This document shows positions 1 through 13,426 of a stretch of DNA of 64,000 bases, one piece after another. The stretch is from Halocafeteria seosinensis (lineage: Eukaryota; Sar; Bigyra; Bicosoecida), in the NCBI GenBank assembly GCA_001687465.1, contig LVLI01000194.1, positions 186,001 through 250,000 of the forward strand, read 5' to 3'. Each line of letters opens with the position of its first letter. Within the stretch, counting starts at the first letter, position 1. The position numbers were made by a program, and so were the translations under genes. Below the pieces are notes generated by a model that saw only the letters and a list, made by a program, of their open reading frames with translations, had not been told where the DNA came from and ran no database searches.

Positions 1-130
1 GCAACGGTGGCGGCGGTGCATCGGCGATGATCATTGAACGCTTAAACTGAAATTAGCATACGAGTGGAGCCGCTTTTACTGTTGCTATATATATATGTTG
101 CATAAACGGGCACAACAATGAAAGCACCAA
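1..130. other. 3' flank of the IML1 gene
   Basis: Short stretch between the window edge and the IML1 stop codon. It contains a short TA run near 88-96 and nothing I can assign. Confidence 0.5.
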
Positions 131-3100
131 TCATAGTGTACCGATAGCTTCATTCACTATAGACTCTGCCATTTCTCTAGCCATAGCAGTACTCTGAAAT
201 GCGGATGCGATTCTATCCCGGAAGGCTGCTCCACTAACGTGTTGGTGAGAGTTGTGTAACCATGTGGCTCCGAAGGGATCGAACCGCACTGCACACGCTC
301 CCGGTTTCAGAGTCCCACTGGTCGTCTCAGAGCCTGCTTGGTTGTCCTTCCGCTTTGATTCCTTCGAACGGCTTGTGTTTTCTGTATCAGTTCCTGCATA
401 GACGTATTGGCGGTACCAAGTGGATTTCACACTAGTTATAGGAAGCACATGTATTGAAGTAGCATCTCGGAATGGAGGCTCTCCTCTGCCTGAATTGTTC
501 CTTTCGTTGCCACCTACTGTATCGGCCACAAAACCAAACTGAGTGCAGAGCATTTCTTCCATCATAAGACACGTCTTTGTTGGAGTGTGATTGGGCAAAG
601 TACATTGCTCAGCGCTAGTCTCTGTAATACTTGCACAGGCACAAAGCGGCTGCTTGATGAGAGTCACACCCTGATAAAAGGGTAACGGAGGGTTTTTCGG
701 AATCCACTGCGAGGGAACTTTGTGTCGTTCCCTATAGGAGTAATCAATCTGATCTGGGTGAAGACCCGCGGAAGGGGACCATTGTTTGGAGGACACCGCA
801 ATCGTTCGGTCGCAGTTCAACACGTTTTTATCCCAACAGCCCTCGACCCGAGTGACCAATAGGTTTAGTTGCTGGGCCTTCCTTTGCGTATTGATCAGCC
901 ACTCTTGGACAGCAGGTCCTCCAGTTATACCTGGAAGCCATCGAAATTCAATGTGATACGCATGGACTGGTCGGAATACCGACTCGTACAACACCTCCAC
1001 CCATTGAGGCTCGTCCTTTGAATCGGCAATGTTGATCCGAGCAAACCAATGTCGAGCACTGGTACTCCACTCAGCAGCGTAGGTGTCCGTGGACGTCCCA
1101 AAGCGTTTATAAGTTCTAAACACTTTATTGTACTCAACTACCTCAGGCAAAGGCGAAGCGTTGTCGCCAAGCAGCATTTCGGACAATCTTTGGATGTCGA
1201 CGGCTGTAGGCCTGCCCCTCGTACTTTTTGGGTTGCAAAATATGAAGGACAATAGTTCTAAAAACTTGGAACACACTGCAGTTTCTTCCCGATCAAGTTT
1301 CTTGAGGTTGTGCTTCGATATATCTTCCACATCTGTGACACCACTAAGCGCTCGTAGAAGCGTATAAGAAGGAACTATTCGAAAATGAACACTGTTAAAA
1401 TGAAGCTCATCGGACAACTTCGATTCTTCACCGGTAGCAATGATATCAAACTTGTTCCAGTTGTAGGACCGACTCGCTCCTAATCCAGATTCGGGGTAGG
1501 GGCTGGAAATTTCACCAGAACTGTGCATTACTTGACGAGAGCGTGAATGGAATGATGTACTTCGTGGAGTACTGGGCTTTTGCATGTACTTCAAACACAA
1601 GCCTACTTCACCCCCTCCGTTGGCGCTAAACTCCCTGTAAGCGTTTGCAGGAACGCTCGATAATATATTCCAGATCCTGCAAGTATAGCGAAACTTTACT
1701 AAGTCCCCACGAACAACAGGTCTATGTAGTACGTTCCCTGATTGACTCCATCCGGAACTTGCATCATACTCGGAAGAACGAAACGAAGATGCCCAACCCC
1801 ACTTCCTTCCGTAGAGTTTGATATCGACCGACTGCGATTCACCTTTGTAATAAAAGTTGTGAAACGTATGTCCCATACTCAGCGTCGCCACCAGATGACC
1901 GGAGCGATCGTCCTCAGCCATGGCTTCACTTGGTCGGGAATTGGAGTTAAAGTTGTCTCCGAGAGTCGATGACTGTACAGATCTGAGCAATAGATCTAGA
2001 TACTTTTCCCCAGGATTACTATTCGAGCTGTTGGAATCTCCCTGGGAGTTTGGGATTCCCAGATCCGCATCAACCGACACAGGTGACACCACCAGCTGAA
2101 ATCCCTGAGCCAGTCTTTGACCGATCATACACCGAAGCACTCGGATATGAGATTCCGGAATGTTCTTGTTACCCAGTTCGATTCCAGGAGAAAACCCCCC
2201 GTGAGTGACAGTACTCACGTCTCTGAGTGCCTTCAGTGCCAAATACGTGGCTAATCTTCGTGACATGGACGCCGTGGATTCCCTCGCCAATAACACCCTC
2301 AACGCGGTGCACAGAGTACTAACAGAATACGGCCGAGCGGGAGGGACACTAAAATCATTATCCAGCGCACTTGTGTAAAACTGATGAGTAAATTCCGTAC
2401 CATTGAGCTCTGTGTACGTAGGGCAGTAGTCGGTTGTCGCTGGTAGAATCGCAGGCTCGCTCAAAGATTTCCAATTCGGTGGAAACGTCTGATAAAAGGA
2501 ATGAGGGTTTGCAGGAGGTCGATCTTCAATGATACTGCCTGTATTTTTTCGCGGTCCTGTTTGAGAGGATCTACGTCCAGCAAGAGAGTTGGACTGCTTT
2601 TTCGGGAAGGAAGAATACCCAAATTGTTCCAAAACGTCTCGCGCTAGCATTGACGCATCCTCGATATCTGCGGATGAACTGAATACTTGCGATGAAGATC
2701 GGGAGATTGATGCTTCCGTCTGCATTTGTTTTCGGTGGATAATTTCACCCGGCATTTCGGGGAAAATATGAGACCAACGCCGACGGTTAGCATTGATATG
2801 CCAATCATCAGGAGATCGTGGGCGGAAAGGGTTAACGTCGGCACTTGCCATCATGACAAGTAGCTGCAGTTGAACCTCCTCTGGGGACAGGTCCAGCTCC
2901 TTCGCAAGAAAAGCAGACAACGCGTTAGAATCTCCCCTTTTCAAAGCGCTAACCAGCTGATTGTCCACCTGTCTCATGCGTGAGCCCGTAGCTGCCTTAT
3001 GAGCCTCGTTAACACTAGCTGCAACTTGCAGTAAGTATTGTAAAAGAGGCGACTGCCGAGCTGTACGGTTCTTTCCGAAAGCCCGAGAGAGCACTTGGCT

Positions 3101-6100
3101 CTGTACAACAGATGCTGCAGTACTTCCGTACTTCATGCTCAAAGCTGAGGAGGCACCTCCTGAGCCACCAACAGAGATCGGGGCTGGTAAAGACGCAGTC
3201 GCTGCAAAGTTCGGTTGCGGCCAGTTGGGAGGACTAGCTGCTTTATCCAGTGAGGACTGGGCGCTCCACCATGCCCGGCGGAACGGTGCTTCCTCTTCGT
3301 AGTGGTCATGCTCCATTGATTGTGATGCAGATGTGAGAGAATGGCGAGGACTCTTCGTTGATATACATAGTTTAGCCGTAGTGACAGTTGCCTCACCATT
3401 GTCAACTTCGGAATGTTGCCTTTGAGACTTTTCAGCCTCTACTTGTGCGGGTGTCTCAGTGCGTCGCATGGGCGATTTTTCGCCTTCTTCCTGAAGGGAA
3501 TGAGCTTCTTCAGTCTCAGCAGCAGTTTCTTTTACGACGTCCAATAGCGTCGTATCTTTTCCGAGTGAACGGGTGGCGCGGAAGAATGTTGATGATGGGG
3601 CATTGATGGCTCTCTCATTGCTGTTCTCCAAAGTCCTCTCTGACATAGATTCGCGACTGTTGTGATTCTCAGGATAGGCTGATTGCGGTAGTTCTTCCAC
3701 ATTCAAGTTACTAAGTGTGCTTCCTTTGTCGTACTTGACTCCCCTTCGAAGGCGCGAAGGGGATGGACTGCTAGTTTTGGAGCCGTACATACGTCGCTGC
3801 TGTGGGGAGCCTGGGCTACGATCTGATCCTCTTCTTCCTCTATACGCCAGCTTGTCATTCGAATGGACATGAGAATCCTGAAAACTGCGTCCGTGCAATG
3901 ACGCCCTTACAGACACTGCAGGTCCATGGCTGCGCGGAGACTTCTCCTGCACAAGATTCAGACTGTGGTCAGTCAGAGCCGGTTGCAATGCAGGGGATCC
4001 GTCTGTATCACTTTCAAGGCCACCGATAGCGAAAACGGGACTTGTAGGAGCCTTCCTTGCCTCTGTACCCCCCTTCTTAAGAAGTTGGTAATCGACCTCA
4101 GGACTTACACTCAAAAGCGGCATCGAGTTTGACGGCTGTGTAGAGTGTGTTTTGGGCGCTCCTGTTTCTGCTTGCAATGCATTCATTAGCCTAGGATCAA
4201 CCGGAGAACAGGGACCAAATACCATTTCGTCATAAGAATAGTACGCATTATACTGCTGCTGAGCTTCGGGAAAATTTTCAGATACTTCTCCTCGGGAGTC
4301 CTCTGTCATTACGTTCCTTCTATTACCGTAAAATACGTCTTTCGCCGTTCTTGAGCATCGTAGATTTTCAAAGAGCAGGTGCCATGGCATAAGATCTTTC
4401 AGTGACAATGCTCCAGGGATGGAGCAAAACCCGGTCAGAGGAAGTGGGTCTTCAAGGACGTAAAATGCGTGGCCACAGAAGGCAGCCAAACCAAAATGCG
4501 GCTTTCCCTTATTAACGATGAGTCTCTCATTGCGGGAGAGCTTCATTGTCCCCTTCTGGTCTTCCGCCTCTTCTCCCGAGCCCATCGAACCTCGTGACGA
4601 ATAGCTAGCTAGACTGGATAAACTCAAGACGCTGCGCCCGAAGCCAAGCGGCATGCTTCCCCCTTTATTTCCGTGGGCTGAGCTTCCACTGTCATGAGAA
4701 TGCTTGCTAGTGTGTAATGGGTTGTAACGGACCCTGTTTTCCTCAGAAATAGCTGCATCTTGTGCGGCCGCTGTTCCAATCACAACCCGCTTAACAGTTG
4801 CTCTATTGGAACCACCATTATCAATCTCTTTATGGCACTTGAATATCGGAAACGATTCGCAGCTCGAGCAAGAAATAGAGCCAACGTCGCCTTTTGAGTC
4901 AATCTGTACACTCGCTATCCCTAACAGGAGGAACGACGAAAAGAGCGCGTCTGGAAGCGGGTAACCTGATGGAGTCAACCTTGGCATATGCAAACTGCCC
5001 ATGCGATCAGAAGGCACCAGGTAAGACTGCCGGTGCTTAGTTTTGGAACGGAGCTGCGTAGTGCTTTCAGTATGATCAAACTTCACAGGTGGCTTATGAA
5101 GTAACGAGTTGTGCGTGTGCCGAGCTACATAGTCCAGTATCTGCTCCTTGTAAGGAGCGAAATCAGGCAGGGCGGAGTGATGGAACATCCCATGACCAAA
5201 TGAATCACGAATAACTTCTTCGACGAGTTTAGATTTCAGCGAATTGTACAAAGACCGACGGATGACCTTGTTCTTAGACCCCGATAGGGCTACCTCCAGA
5301 GAATGACATACACTGCTGCCACATGTCCATCTAACAACAGCGTTGTAAAGTCCTTCGCGAGACACTGCTTCAGCTGGAGATGACGCCTTCTCGGGATGAC
5401 TCTTCTGAGACCGTCTATTCCGTATTCTGTAGAATGACATGTGAAACCAATAGGGCATATTGTAGCTTTGGAAATCGGTGCACATGTTACGTAAGACACT
5501 CAAATAGGATTGCTGAATGTTGGGGTGCGCTTGATCTCGTGAGTGACTAGGAGCATCGTTTCCCCAACTACTAGAGCGCCAAGCCTCCTCGCTTTGGCAT
5601 TCCTGTAACTGATCAGTCCTTGATTCCGTGAATCCCTTGTCTAGCGCAGTGGAGGACTGAGAACTTTTGAGTCCATGTCCTCCCTGAGCCTCACCATGAA
5701 TACTTGGACGAGATTGCACTGGCAGTTGATTGCGAAAGACAAAGAGAGGAACGTTATGCATAGGAGGCTCTGCGACACTGACGACGTCACATCCGATGCC
5801 GGAATCCAATATTCTCTGTTTTGTCATCTGAGATAAATAGAAGTCAACTGAATAAACACCTTGCCCAGCAGTCAGTAAGATAATGTGTTGTCCCATCGCT
5901 CTTAATCTGCGATCTGTATTGTGATTTTCAAACTGGTCACTGCACATATTCAGAGCTTCCAGGAAGTTGCCGCTTGAAGCCAAAGTAGGCACACCTTGGC
6001 CACTATATTGAAGTGATCTCAACAAGCATCCTGCTTCCTCGAGCAAACGATCTCGCACGGAATGCGGGAGGATATAATAACCAGCAGTTGGAGACGAGAC

Positions 6101-8205
6101 GGGGAGTTGTTCTCCCTGTTGCTCTTCCAACACCTGGTCAAGAGAATCCAGCATGTTCTCTGGTATGTGCTCACCGCAAGTTCGAAGACTGTTCACGATA
6201 AGTAAGACGCGCTTCTTCAGTTCTTCCTGGGTTTCGCGCCATTTCCTCGATACACCCCACTTAGCTACGACGGGAAACTGTTGCATCGCTAGGCGGAGTT
6301 TCTCAAGCAGATGGGACCACTCGCTACTTTGACTGGAACTAAGGTGTTCGAGCACGTCCGATCTGGAACTGTCGCTCGCTGTCAAAGGATTAGCGACCTC
6401 AATAGTTGTTGCAAGACCTTCTCGAAATGCTGCAAGGGAGGATTGCATGGACGAGGGAGTCACATGCTCGCAAACAACCTGTTTCAACAGGGCACCGAGT
6501 GTTGAGCGGAGATATAGGGCGAGCGGAGGCTTTACGGCGACGTACCATGTAGAAATCTTCATATACTTTTCCTTTCTCATCTATGACGACAGATCTTTCT
6601 CCTTCGAGAATATCTGAGTATAAGTCTAGACATGAAGGAATAGTCGAATCATTAGAACTGACAAGTCTCTTTAGAGAGCCTAATGCCTCTTCACCGACCT
6701 CACCCTCTTCCTCAATAGCCTTTATGTCCGCCCCCGTTAGCGTACGCGAGGGATAATGACTCGGAACAAATCCATGGAGAGGATTTCCTTTCGCGGATGT
6801 CTCCTGCATGAACTGCTGAGAGAGTGTGCTTACCAGATCTGGGTCGTAGTCAAACCAAGTCCGGGAGAATAGGACAATAGTAACACTATGAGACATGTTC
6901 TGGGTGCTCCATTTTTGGAAAAGATCAGCCAAAAAACCAGTAATTGCGTTTTCGACGTAACAGTTACCATCGTTGTCAACTTCCCACATCTCGCGACTGA
7001 GTTGAATAAGTAGCATGACATGGGCACTCCTGGAACGAAAGGCCAACTTGGTCCGAGCGTGGATAACTCCGCTACACACGGATTCCGTTCCTCTATAACA
7101 TTCAGTTACCCGCATCGTCAACCCATTGCAGTGTATCCTCTGTCCTACGTATACAACTGTTCCGGCTAGAGCAGCTTGGACACGCCAAAGTCCATTACGA
7201 CCAGCATATTGATCTTCGAAGGAGAGCTGCGAAAGTAGGAAGTAGCATGCACCTGCCAATGTCCGATCGATTCGACAGGAAACGTACCTCTACGAACTCC
7301 AGCATAGATTCCTTTAGCTCAGCTAAGCGCACCTTCACTTTCATTCCGTTCTTTAGACCATGGGCGGCGGCTGCTCTGTCAAGCACGCTCAAACCAACCT
7401 TTCCCGAAAGGGGAGGATTGCCACCGCCCACCTGCCCGACAAGATTTGTGAATGGACTTTTGGCGGATATGTCCTGAGACTCAGTTGCTTGCAAAGCCTC
7501 TATTTCAAGTACATCACCATCCACAACATCGGGAAAGTATTGTTGGTTAGGTATGATGGAGCTCTGGTTAAACTCTCGGGTATGAGTAGCGATTTCGACA
7601 GTTCTTTCCTCAATCTCGGGAAGCCACATTTTGTCATACGATTCTGGTTGCTTTTGGGATTGCTGAGCCCGAGAGGAAACCGCTTTCTTTGACCTCCAGT
7701 GAGACCGGCCCCATCCTTTACGCTTCTTTTCCCGCCGTAAACTTAGTTGCCTTTTGGTTTCGGCATCATCAGTAGGATAGTGTTCTCGAGGGCGTTCGGA
7801 CTCAACAGTTGCTTCGACTACACCCGTTGAATTGGGAGCCGCACGGCTCTCCTCTCTACGCACGTGCTCCCTTGGAGACATCGTAGCAGGGGAAATGGTG
7901 CTTTGTGAACTGGTCTCTGAACGTCCATCGGTCAGTTCGCTCCGTGGATGTTCACTGTGCTTGCTCGATGAGCTATGAGGCGTCGTCCCGGTAGAGGGAG
8001 GAGGAGGAGGGGGTGGTTCAGGTATTTTTACGGCTACATTCCGATGTTTGCCTCTCCCACTTTGAGATTCGCGACTGGAAGAAGGTGGATCATCTGATAG
8101 AAGCGATTGCAGACTCTGCTCAGTCTGAACCAAGTTATCAGCCGCGCGAAAAAACAGCCTATGTCTGCAGTACGAAACAGAGGGGTACACACGACCAGAA
8201 GACAT
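131..8205 (-). CDS. IML1: IML1/DEPDC5-like subunit of GATOR1 (SEACIT)
   Basis: Predicted GATOR1 subunit, the complex that acts as GTPase-activating protein for Rag GTPases and restrains TORC1 at the vacuole or lysosome when amino acids are scarce. Three exons read in phase: 8205-7288, 7226-6546 and 6478-131, giving about 2648 residues. Introns are 61 and 67 nt with GT..AG ends. The ATG at 8205 directly follows an in-frame TGA. Family signatures spanning the exon joins include LSFEDQYAGR, RSRSAHVMLLIQLSREMW, TIVLFSRTWFDYD, YEDFYMVVCEH, TKQRILDSGIGCDVVSVAEP and, near the C-terminus, YHIEFRWLPG. The N-terminus has a proline run (PEPPPPPPP). Long Ser-rich low-complexity segments fill the middle of exon 3, which makes it much longer than human DEPDC5 (about 1600 residues). 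I could not see a clear DEP domain. It diverges from the PP1 gene across 1.2 kb. Confidence 0.9.
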
Positions 8206-9446
8206 TCAGTTAATGCCGTCCACTAATTTGTCCCAACAATGACGCAGTCCCACTCACCTTGGTTCGCCTCGCTCCTTGCTGGCCATCGTTTGTAGCCCTT
8301 CCAGCCAATGCTACAGCGTATCAATAAGGGCCATATTCAGCAAATAATCGGAGAAACGAATGTATTCTCGTCTCATCCACATGAATAACCGAATTACCCT
8401 TCCAGAAAATCGGTGTTAAACACTGTATTTTGGCGTCGTCGAGTCGAATTGCTCAACTTCAACGAGGCAATGTTTTGTTTCACCTTTTTGGGGAGCCCCG
8501 GGAGCGTCCCGGGCGGCCGGCCGCGGGGCGGGGCTCGGCAGCACTGCCGCAGGCTGCAGTCATATATTCACTAGCATGTAGTGGTTGTCAGACGGTAGTT
8601 TTCGATTCCCACAACGGTAGACTCGGCTTGTGTTTGTGCTTCGGGCAATATTCATCAAGGTACGTTTGTCGTGGAGGCATAACGGCCGGGAGGCACTTCC
8701 CAAAGGAAAGGAGCCTCCCTGTCCCCCAGTCTTTTTGTTGTTTTCTCGCCCCTGCCCGTTGCCCTTGGGGCCTTGCTGCAAAGCAGACGTTTAAATGGAT
8801 GGGTGCTGGAGGAGAATCCATATACAGCATTTCCGTTTGCTCTTGACCGCGTTCAACACGATTCACATGTGGGATAGGACATTAGCATTTAGACAATCGA
8901 GGGGATTGGGTCCTACATCGTCTCTCGGCCTCCATTTTTCCGTGGACGTCCCCAGTGTTGGGTTGGAATTCTGGAATTACAAAAAGGAAATCGCAGGGAC
9001 TGGGAGCAGGGGACCATGCTCACAGGAGAGGTATCAAACTTGTTTGTTGGTACACTGCGAGTAAGGCTATCAGAGGGCGTTCAACGGGAGTATCCACGTA
9101 GTGCTCTGTTCATTGGACGTGCTCCTTGTGGGGAGGATGAAGCAGCAGAGCTGGAAAACCTGCAGAGTTTTCCTCAGTGTCACTGAGCCATTGCATAGGA
9201 GCGTATTCGCCGAGTTTAGATGCACTTATCCATTTTTCTGCTCATCTGCAGGTTCTGAAGCATTGCTCTGTTGGTGAAAAGTTCATTTTCAGAACTTTTT
9301 ATATCGATTCCTGGCTTGACGTTATTGGGATGTATTAGGTACTTCCTGGTAATGTTGAAGGAGTCTACTGCAACGTTTGTCAGATAGAAAACCTGATTAA
9401 GGAAGAACAGATAACATAGCAGGGCGACAACTCTCTCGAACTAATC
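8206..9446. other. Divergent intergenic region, IML1 / PP1
   Basis: About 1.2 kb between two divergent start codons, so it should hold both promoters and 5' leaders. A sharply GC-rich block at about 8491-8560 contains nested palindromes (CCCGGG twice, CGGCCGGCCG). Open frames here either lack ATG (for example 8430-8846) or look non-coding (8795-9064). I recognise no RNA gene. Confidence 0.5.
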
Positions 9447-10557
9447 ATGGCAGATTTAGACGGTACGTTCGCAATTTTGATGTAGCTCTAGTCGCGCAGT
9501 TTTGATGAGGGTACAATTGTCACATTCGGAATGCAGTGGATGCCATAATTGATAAGCTCCTAGACGTGCGTGGAGCTCGTCCCGGGAGACAAGTTAACCT
9601 GGTAAGTAAAATTGAGATTATCTGAAAATTGTGTTCCTGACTGCGTGGATAAACAAATTTTTCCGATGCGGGTTTCAGACGGAGGCTGAGATACGTGGAC
9701 TATGCATCAGATCCCGCGAGATTTTTATGCAACAGCCGATCCTGTTAGAGCTTGAAGCCCCGATCAAAATATGCGGTGATATTCATGGACAATATTACGA
9801 TCTTCTAAGACTATTTGAATATGGTGGATTCCCCCCGGATGCGAATTATTTGTTCCTTGGAGACTACGTCGATCGAGGGAAACAGAGCTTAGAGACTATA
9901 TGTCTGCTCCTTGCATACAAAATAAAATACCCGGAAAACTTCTTTATCCTCCGGGGTAATCACGAGTGTGCATCGATCAATCGTATATATGGATTTTATG
10001 ACGAATGCAAGCGACGATACAATATTAAGCTGTGGAAGACATTCACAGATTGTTTCAACTGCTTACCCGTTGCTGCAGTCATCGACGAAAAAATATTTTG
10101 CATGCACGGTGGCTTGTCGCCGGAACTGGCTACAATGGAACAAATAAAGAGGATAATGCGACCAACAGATGTACCGGATACTGGTCTCTTATGTGATCTG
10201 TTATGGTCTGATCCTGATAGAGATGTAGTTGGATGGGGCGACAACGATCGAGGGGTATCGTTCACATTCGGTCCAGACATCGTAGCATCCTTTTTGGAGC
10301 GCCATGACCTCGACCTCATTTGCAGAGCCCATCAAGTCGTTGAAGATGGGTACGAATTTTTCGCAAGCAGACAACTAGTGACAATATTTTCAGCTCCAAA
10401 TTATTGTGGAGAGTTTGATAATGCCGGAGCAATGATGAGCGTGGATGACACACTGATGTGTTCATTCCAGATCTTAAAACCGGCTGAGAGGAGACCGCGA
10501 TATTCGTACGGGGGCGCAGGGGTTGCAGGCCGACCTGGTACGCCTCAGAGACGATAA
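9447..10557 (+). CDS. PP1: Protein phosphatase 1 catalytic subunit
   Basis: Ser/Thr phosphatase of the PPP family, which works with many targeting subunits in mitosis, splicing and metabolism. Three exons: 9447-9462, 9537-9601 and 9679-10557, giving 319 residues. The 16-nt first exon encodes MADLD, the usual PP1 N-terminus, and fixes the start. Metal and catalytic motifs are intact: [22 protein letters not shown] and [23 protein letters not shown] in tandem, then [21 protein letters not shown] and [17 protein letters not shown]. The tail ends GTPQRR, close to the TPPR inhibitory CDK site of PP1, so cell-cycle phosphorylation there is an inference. The gene is convergent with the aminotransferase, with stops 142 nt apart. 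Confidence 0.97.
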
Positions 10558-10699
10558 CTGTACAGTCGAGGGGGAAGCGTAAGAAATGCGGATGAGCAAT
10601 AATTAATGTCATTGTATTTTATCAATGGTAGGGTAGTACTGGACTACACTTTAGGTTACTAGCTCCATATGTACATATGGCCGCCTGTAGTTTTACAGA

Positions 10700-12628
10700 C
10701 TAGTTTTTCTGATGCCGTCTGCAAAATCCGTCGATGCGTTCACAAGCGGTTTCTAGCTTCTCCTTCGGGGGAGAGAACACAATTCTTATGAAGTTCTCCA
10801 TTCCGAAACACTGCACGAGAGCATCGACCAATCAGTGGATATATTCGGAGAGCGGGACGTCCTCCGTCCTTACCTTCCCAGGAAGCACGAAAACGGATTC
10901 TTCGTCTAAGAGCTTCTGGGTGAATTCAACATCATTTTCCACATCCATCTTGCTTGTATCTAGCCTAACCTGCGATACTCTTCAAGGGATCCATTATGCG
11001 TATGGGTGATAGCTGTTCACTTTCCAACTTACCATAACGTACATAGCACCCTGTGGATGGATCACTTCCACACCAGAAATTGGCTTCAGCTTATTACAAA
11101 CGAATTCCGCATTGTCCTGCCAAGTGAATAATTTCCATGCAAAGTGAAGCCTGATATACGATCAAAAATAGTCGAAACTTCTTACTTGTAACTGCCCGAC
11201 CAGATCTTGTTCGAACTTCTCCAATGCCTTCGCTTCTGCACTCCCAGTTGGCGGGTTCAACAGCGTCGGCAAGCCACTTTGGATCAGGCTGTTGGGGCCA
11301 AGAACCAGCTGAGAAAGTTTAGCGAGCCCGTTTCGAACCTGCTTTCCCCAGATTAACAAGCTGTACTTATTACTATACCGCTCAGCATTTGTACTTGCGT
11401 ACCTCGTCAAACACCCCGTTGCGGTTGTGCACTAGCACCCATCCCAGCCTCCACCCTGGTACCAAAAACTCTTTCGCGATCCCTCCCGTCGCAAGCACGG
11501 GTACACTATCGGTCAGTGAAGCCAATGGATGAAATTGCGCTCCTTTGAATACCTGCGTTGAGACGGTACGAGTTCAACGAGAAATGTTTTCGGATTCGCT
11601 CATGTGACGTACAATGTTTCCGTATATCTCATCCGCAATAATGGGTACACGGTGCTTGTTTGCAATTTCCAGAATATCACGTAGATGGCTCTTGGAGTAT
11701 ACACTACCACAAGGGTTCGAGGGATTGTTTACGACGATGGCTTTCGTTTTCTGATCGATCAGCGACTCCATATGCTCCAAGTCTACTTCCCACTTCTTGC
11801 TAGGCTGCAACAAAGCATCATAGCCATGACATGAATCTAATCGGTATGTTGCCGATGAAACGACTCACAATCAAATTATACTTTTTCACTTTGATTCCTT
11901 TGCTGGCAGCGAGAGTCTCGTACAGAGGAAATCCCGGTTGCGGAACTAGCAGAGAGTCTCCTTCGTCGGCTAGAACGGTGATTGCCATGTCAAGTGCTCC
12001 CGAGCAACCAGAAGTAAGTATAACGTCCTGTTCGATGTTGACGCATACGACAAAATCAGAAACTAGTTAAGTTTTCGGTAGAGTAACATAGCGTACATCT
12101 GCTGTCAGCAGCGAATCTTCCGTGGAATACCTAGCGGCAACTGCTTCTCGTGCTTCTTTGGAGCCGGTTGAGTTTACGTAGCCATTGTGCTTATACGACC
12201 TGCAGGATTCAGTTCATGCGTCCTAGCGAGTCGTACCAAGAGGACACTCCTCGTTCTGTACTGACCACAGGTTCTCTTGGAGCTGTTTTAGTAGGAACTC
12301 GGGGGTCTTGAGATTTCCGAAGACGGTAGGATCTCCTGCAGCCAGCAGCTTAAGCCAGTGGACGGACGTCCATCCTGGTTCCCTGATCCCATAAAAGCAG
12401 CATTAACACATACCTAATGAGAGAGGTATGAGCTCTTTCTCAGCCTCAGGTCCAGGCATCCGGATGGTCTCCACCACGTTCCGGATGGGGTTGAAAGACC
12501 GCTCTGCTGTCTGTGAGGCTTTGATAGGGGTCCATTTATCTGCACATGGCAATCATTGCAATTCCTAGATACACATGGGCATCGTATATGTGCAATGGAG
12601 CAGGTAATATACACATACCAGACGACAT
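10700..12628 (-). CDS. TAT: Tyrosine aminotransferase-like PLP enzyme
   Basis: Class I/II PLP aminotransferase of the tyrosine aminotransferase group, which transfers the amino group of aromatic amino acids to 2-oxoglutarate. It is split into many exons. Exon 1 is 10 nt (12628-12619, MSS plus a split Asp codon) and exon 2 is 12539-12414, ending LIPLSLG. Exon 3 starts at 12335 with [12 protein letters not shown]. Further exons give [56 protein letters not shown] and [18 protein letters not shown], where the Lys is the expected PLP Schiff-base residue. A GAMYVM element and the tail FCRRHQKN follow. These match vertebrate TAT order throughout. I did not place every intron. Confidence 0.88.
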
Positions 12629-12659
12629 GGTGTTCTCGTGAAGACAACTTCTGGGGAGC

Positions 12660-13298
12660 TCTACGAACGAGGCTTATTCAGAGTAAGAAGAGTGCCGCTA
12701 CCTAGACTAACCTTAAGCAACATATCAATAGTCGATATACGCCAGATATACGTGGTAAATAATGCCGGATTCCCTGGTTTGGACGCCCACCCAAGCACAA
12801 AATGAATTGCGGGAAACTTGCCACTGACACCGTCTGCCTTTAGGTAGTCAACCAGGCGCCGCAGAATAAATTAAGACCATACTTGAACAGGATCAGTTCT
12901 ATAGTCTTATACTCCTTCTTGTTTCCTCGAAACAAGACAAACCTACCAAGCTGGACGATGCAAAATAGCCACTGTTCCTGTATCGGGAGGGTTGACGTTG
13001 GAGACTATATTGCGTCCATGGAACTCTTTGCTTCGGCAGAGGATGTTCCGCGGTGCGTTTGCGAGGTTACCGTCCTCGGTTAACAATGCTCCGCGGGTTC
13101 GTCTCCTGGGCCAGTCTCCAATTGTCGTCGATGAACGACCCGCTGTGGATCGTAGGCGCGCAGGTCGAACGACCTGGTCTGTGCCTCCCAGTGGTGTGGA
13201 ACAGTCGGCAGGCTGACGGCTGGGTTTATATTTAAGAAAAGAAACACACACAAAACGACATTACTGGAATTCGCAGAACTTCTGCCCCACAACGACAT
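12660..13298 (-). CDS. Possible small secreted protein gene, exon structure unresolved
   Basis: The 0.8-kb gap between the aminotransferase and separase holds fragments that look coding on the minus strand. An ATG at 13298 opens 72 codons with a hydrophobic stretch (NVVLCVFLFLNINPAVSLP) that could be a signal peptide. A second open frame (down to about 12950) ends at a possible GT donor. A third, about 12870-12660, reads KFPAIHFVLGWASKPGNP and ends NKPRS before a stop. I could not join these frames with consistent phases. The 13,000-13,220 stretch is GC-rich, which lengthens open frames by chance on both strands. No family recognised. Confidence 0.22.
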
Positions 13299-13426
13299 GC
13301 TCCCGGTGAGCCACTGGACGTGCGGGATTTTCTCTTGGAGAGAGAAATGTAGCTGCCCTCAAAATTCAACATTAAGCTTGTACCGGTGCGAAGTTTGGCG
13401 AATAGACAAGTGTGTTATTGACGCTG

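Noticed and set aside
8430-8846. 138-codon plus-strand frame in the IML1/PP1 gap
   Set aside because: It begins with TTG rather than ATG and runs through the GC-rich block; composition looks like non-coding DNA.
8920-8945. U2 snRNA-like 5' end (ATCG..CTCTCGGCC)
   Set aside because: The match breaks down after nine bases and no branch-recognition sequence follows.
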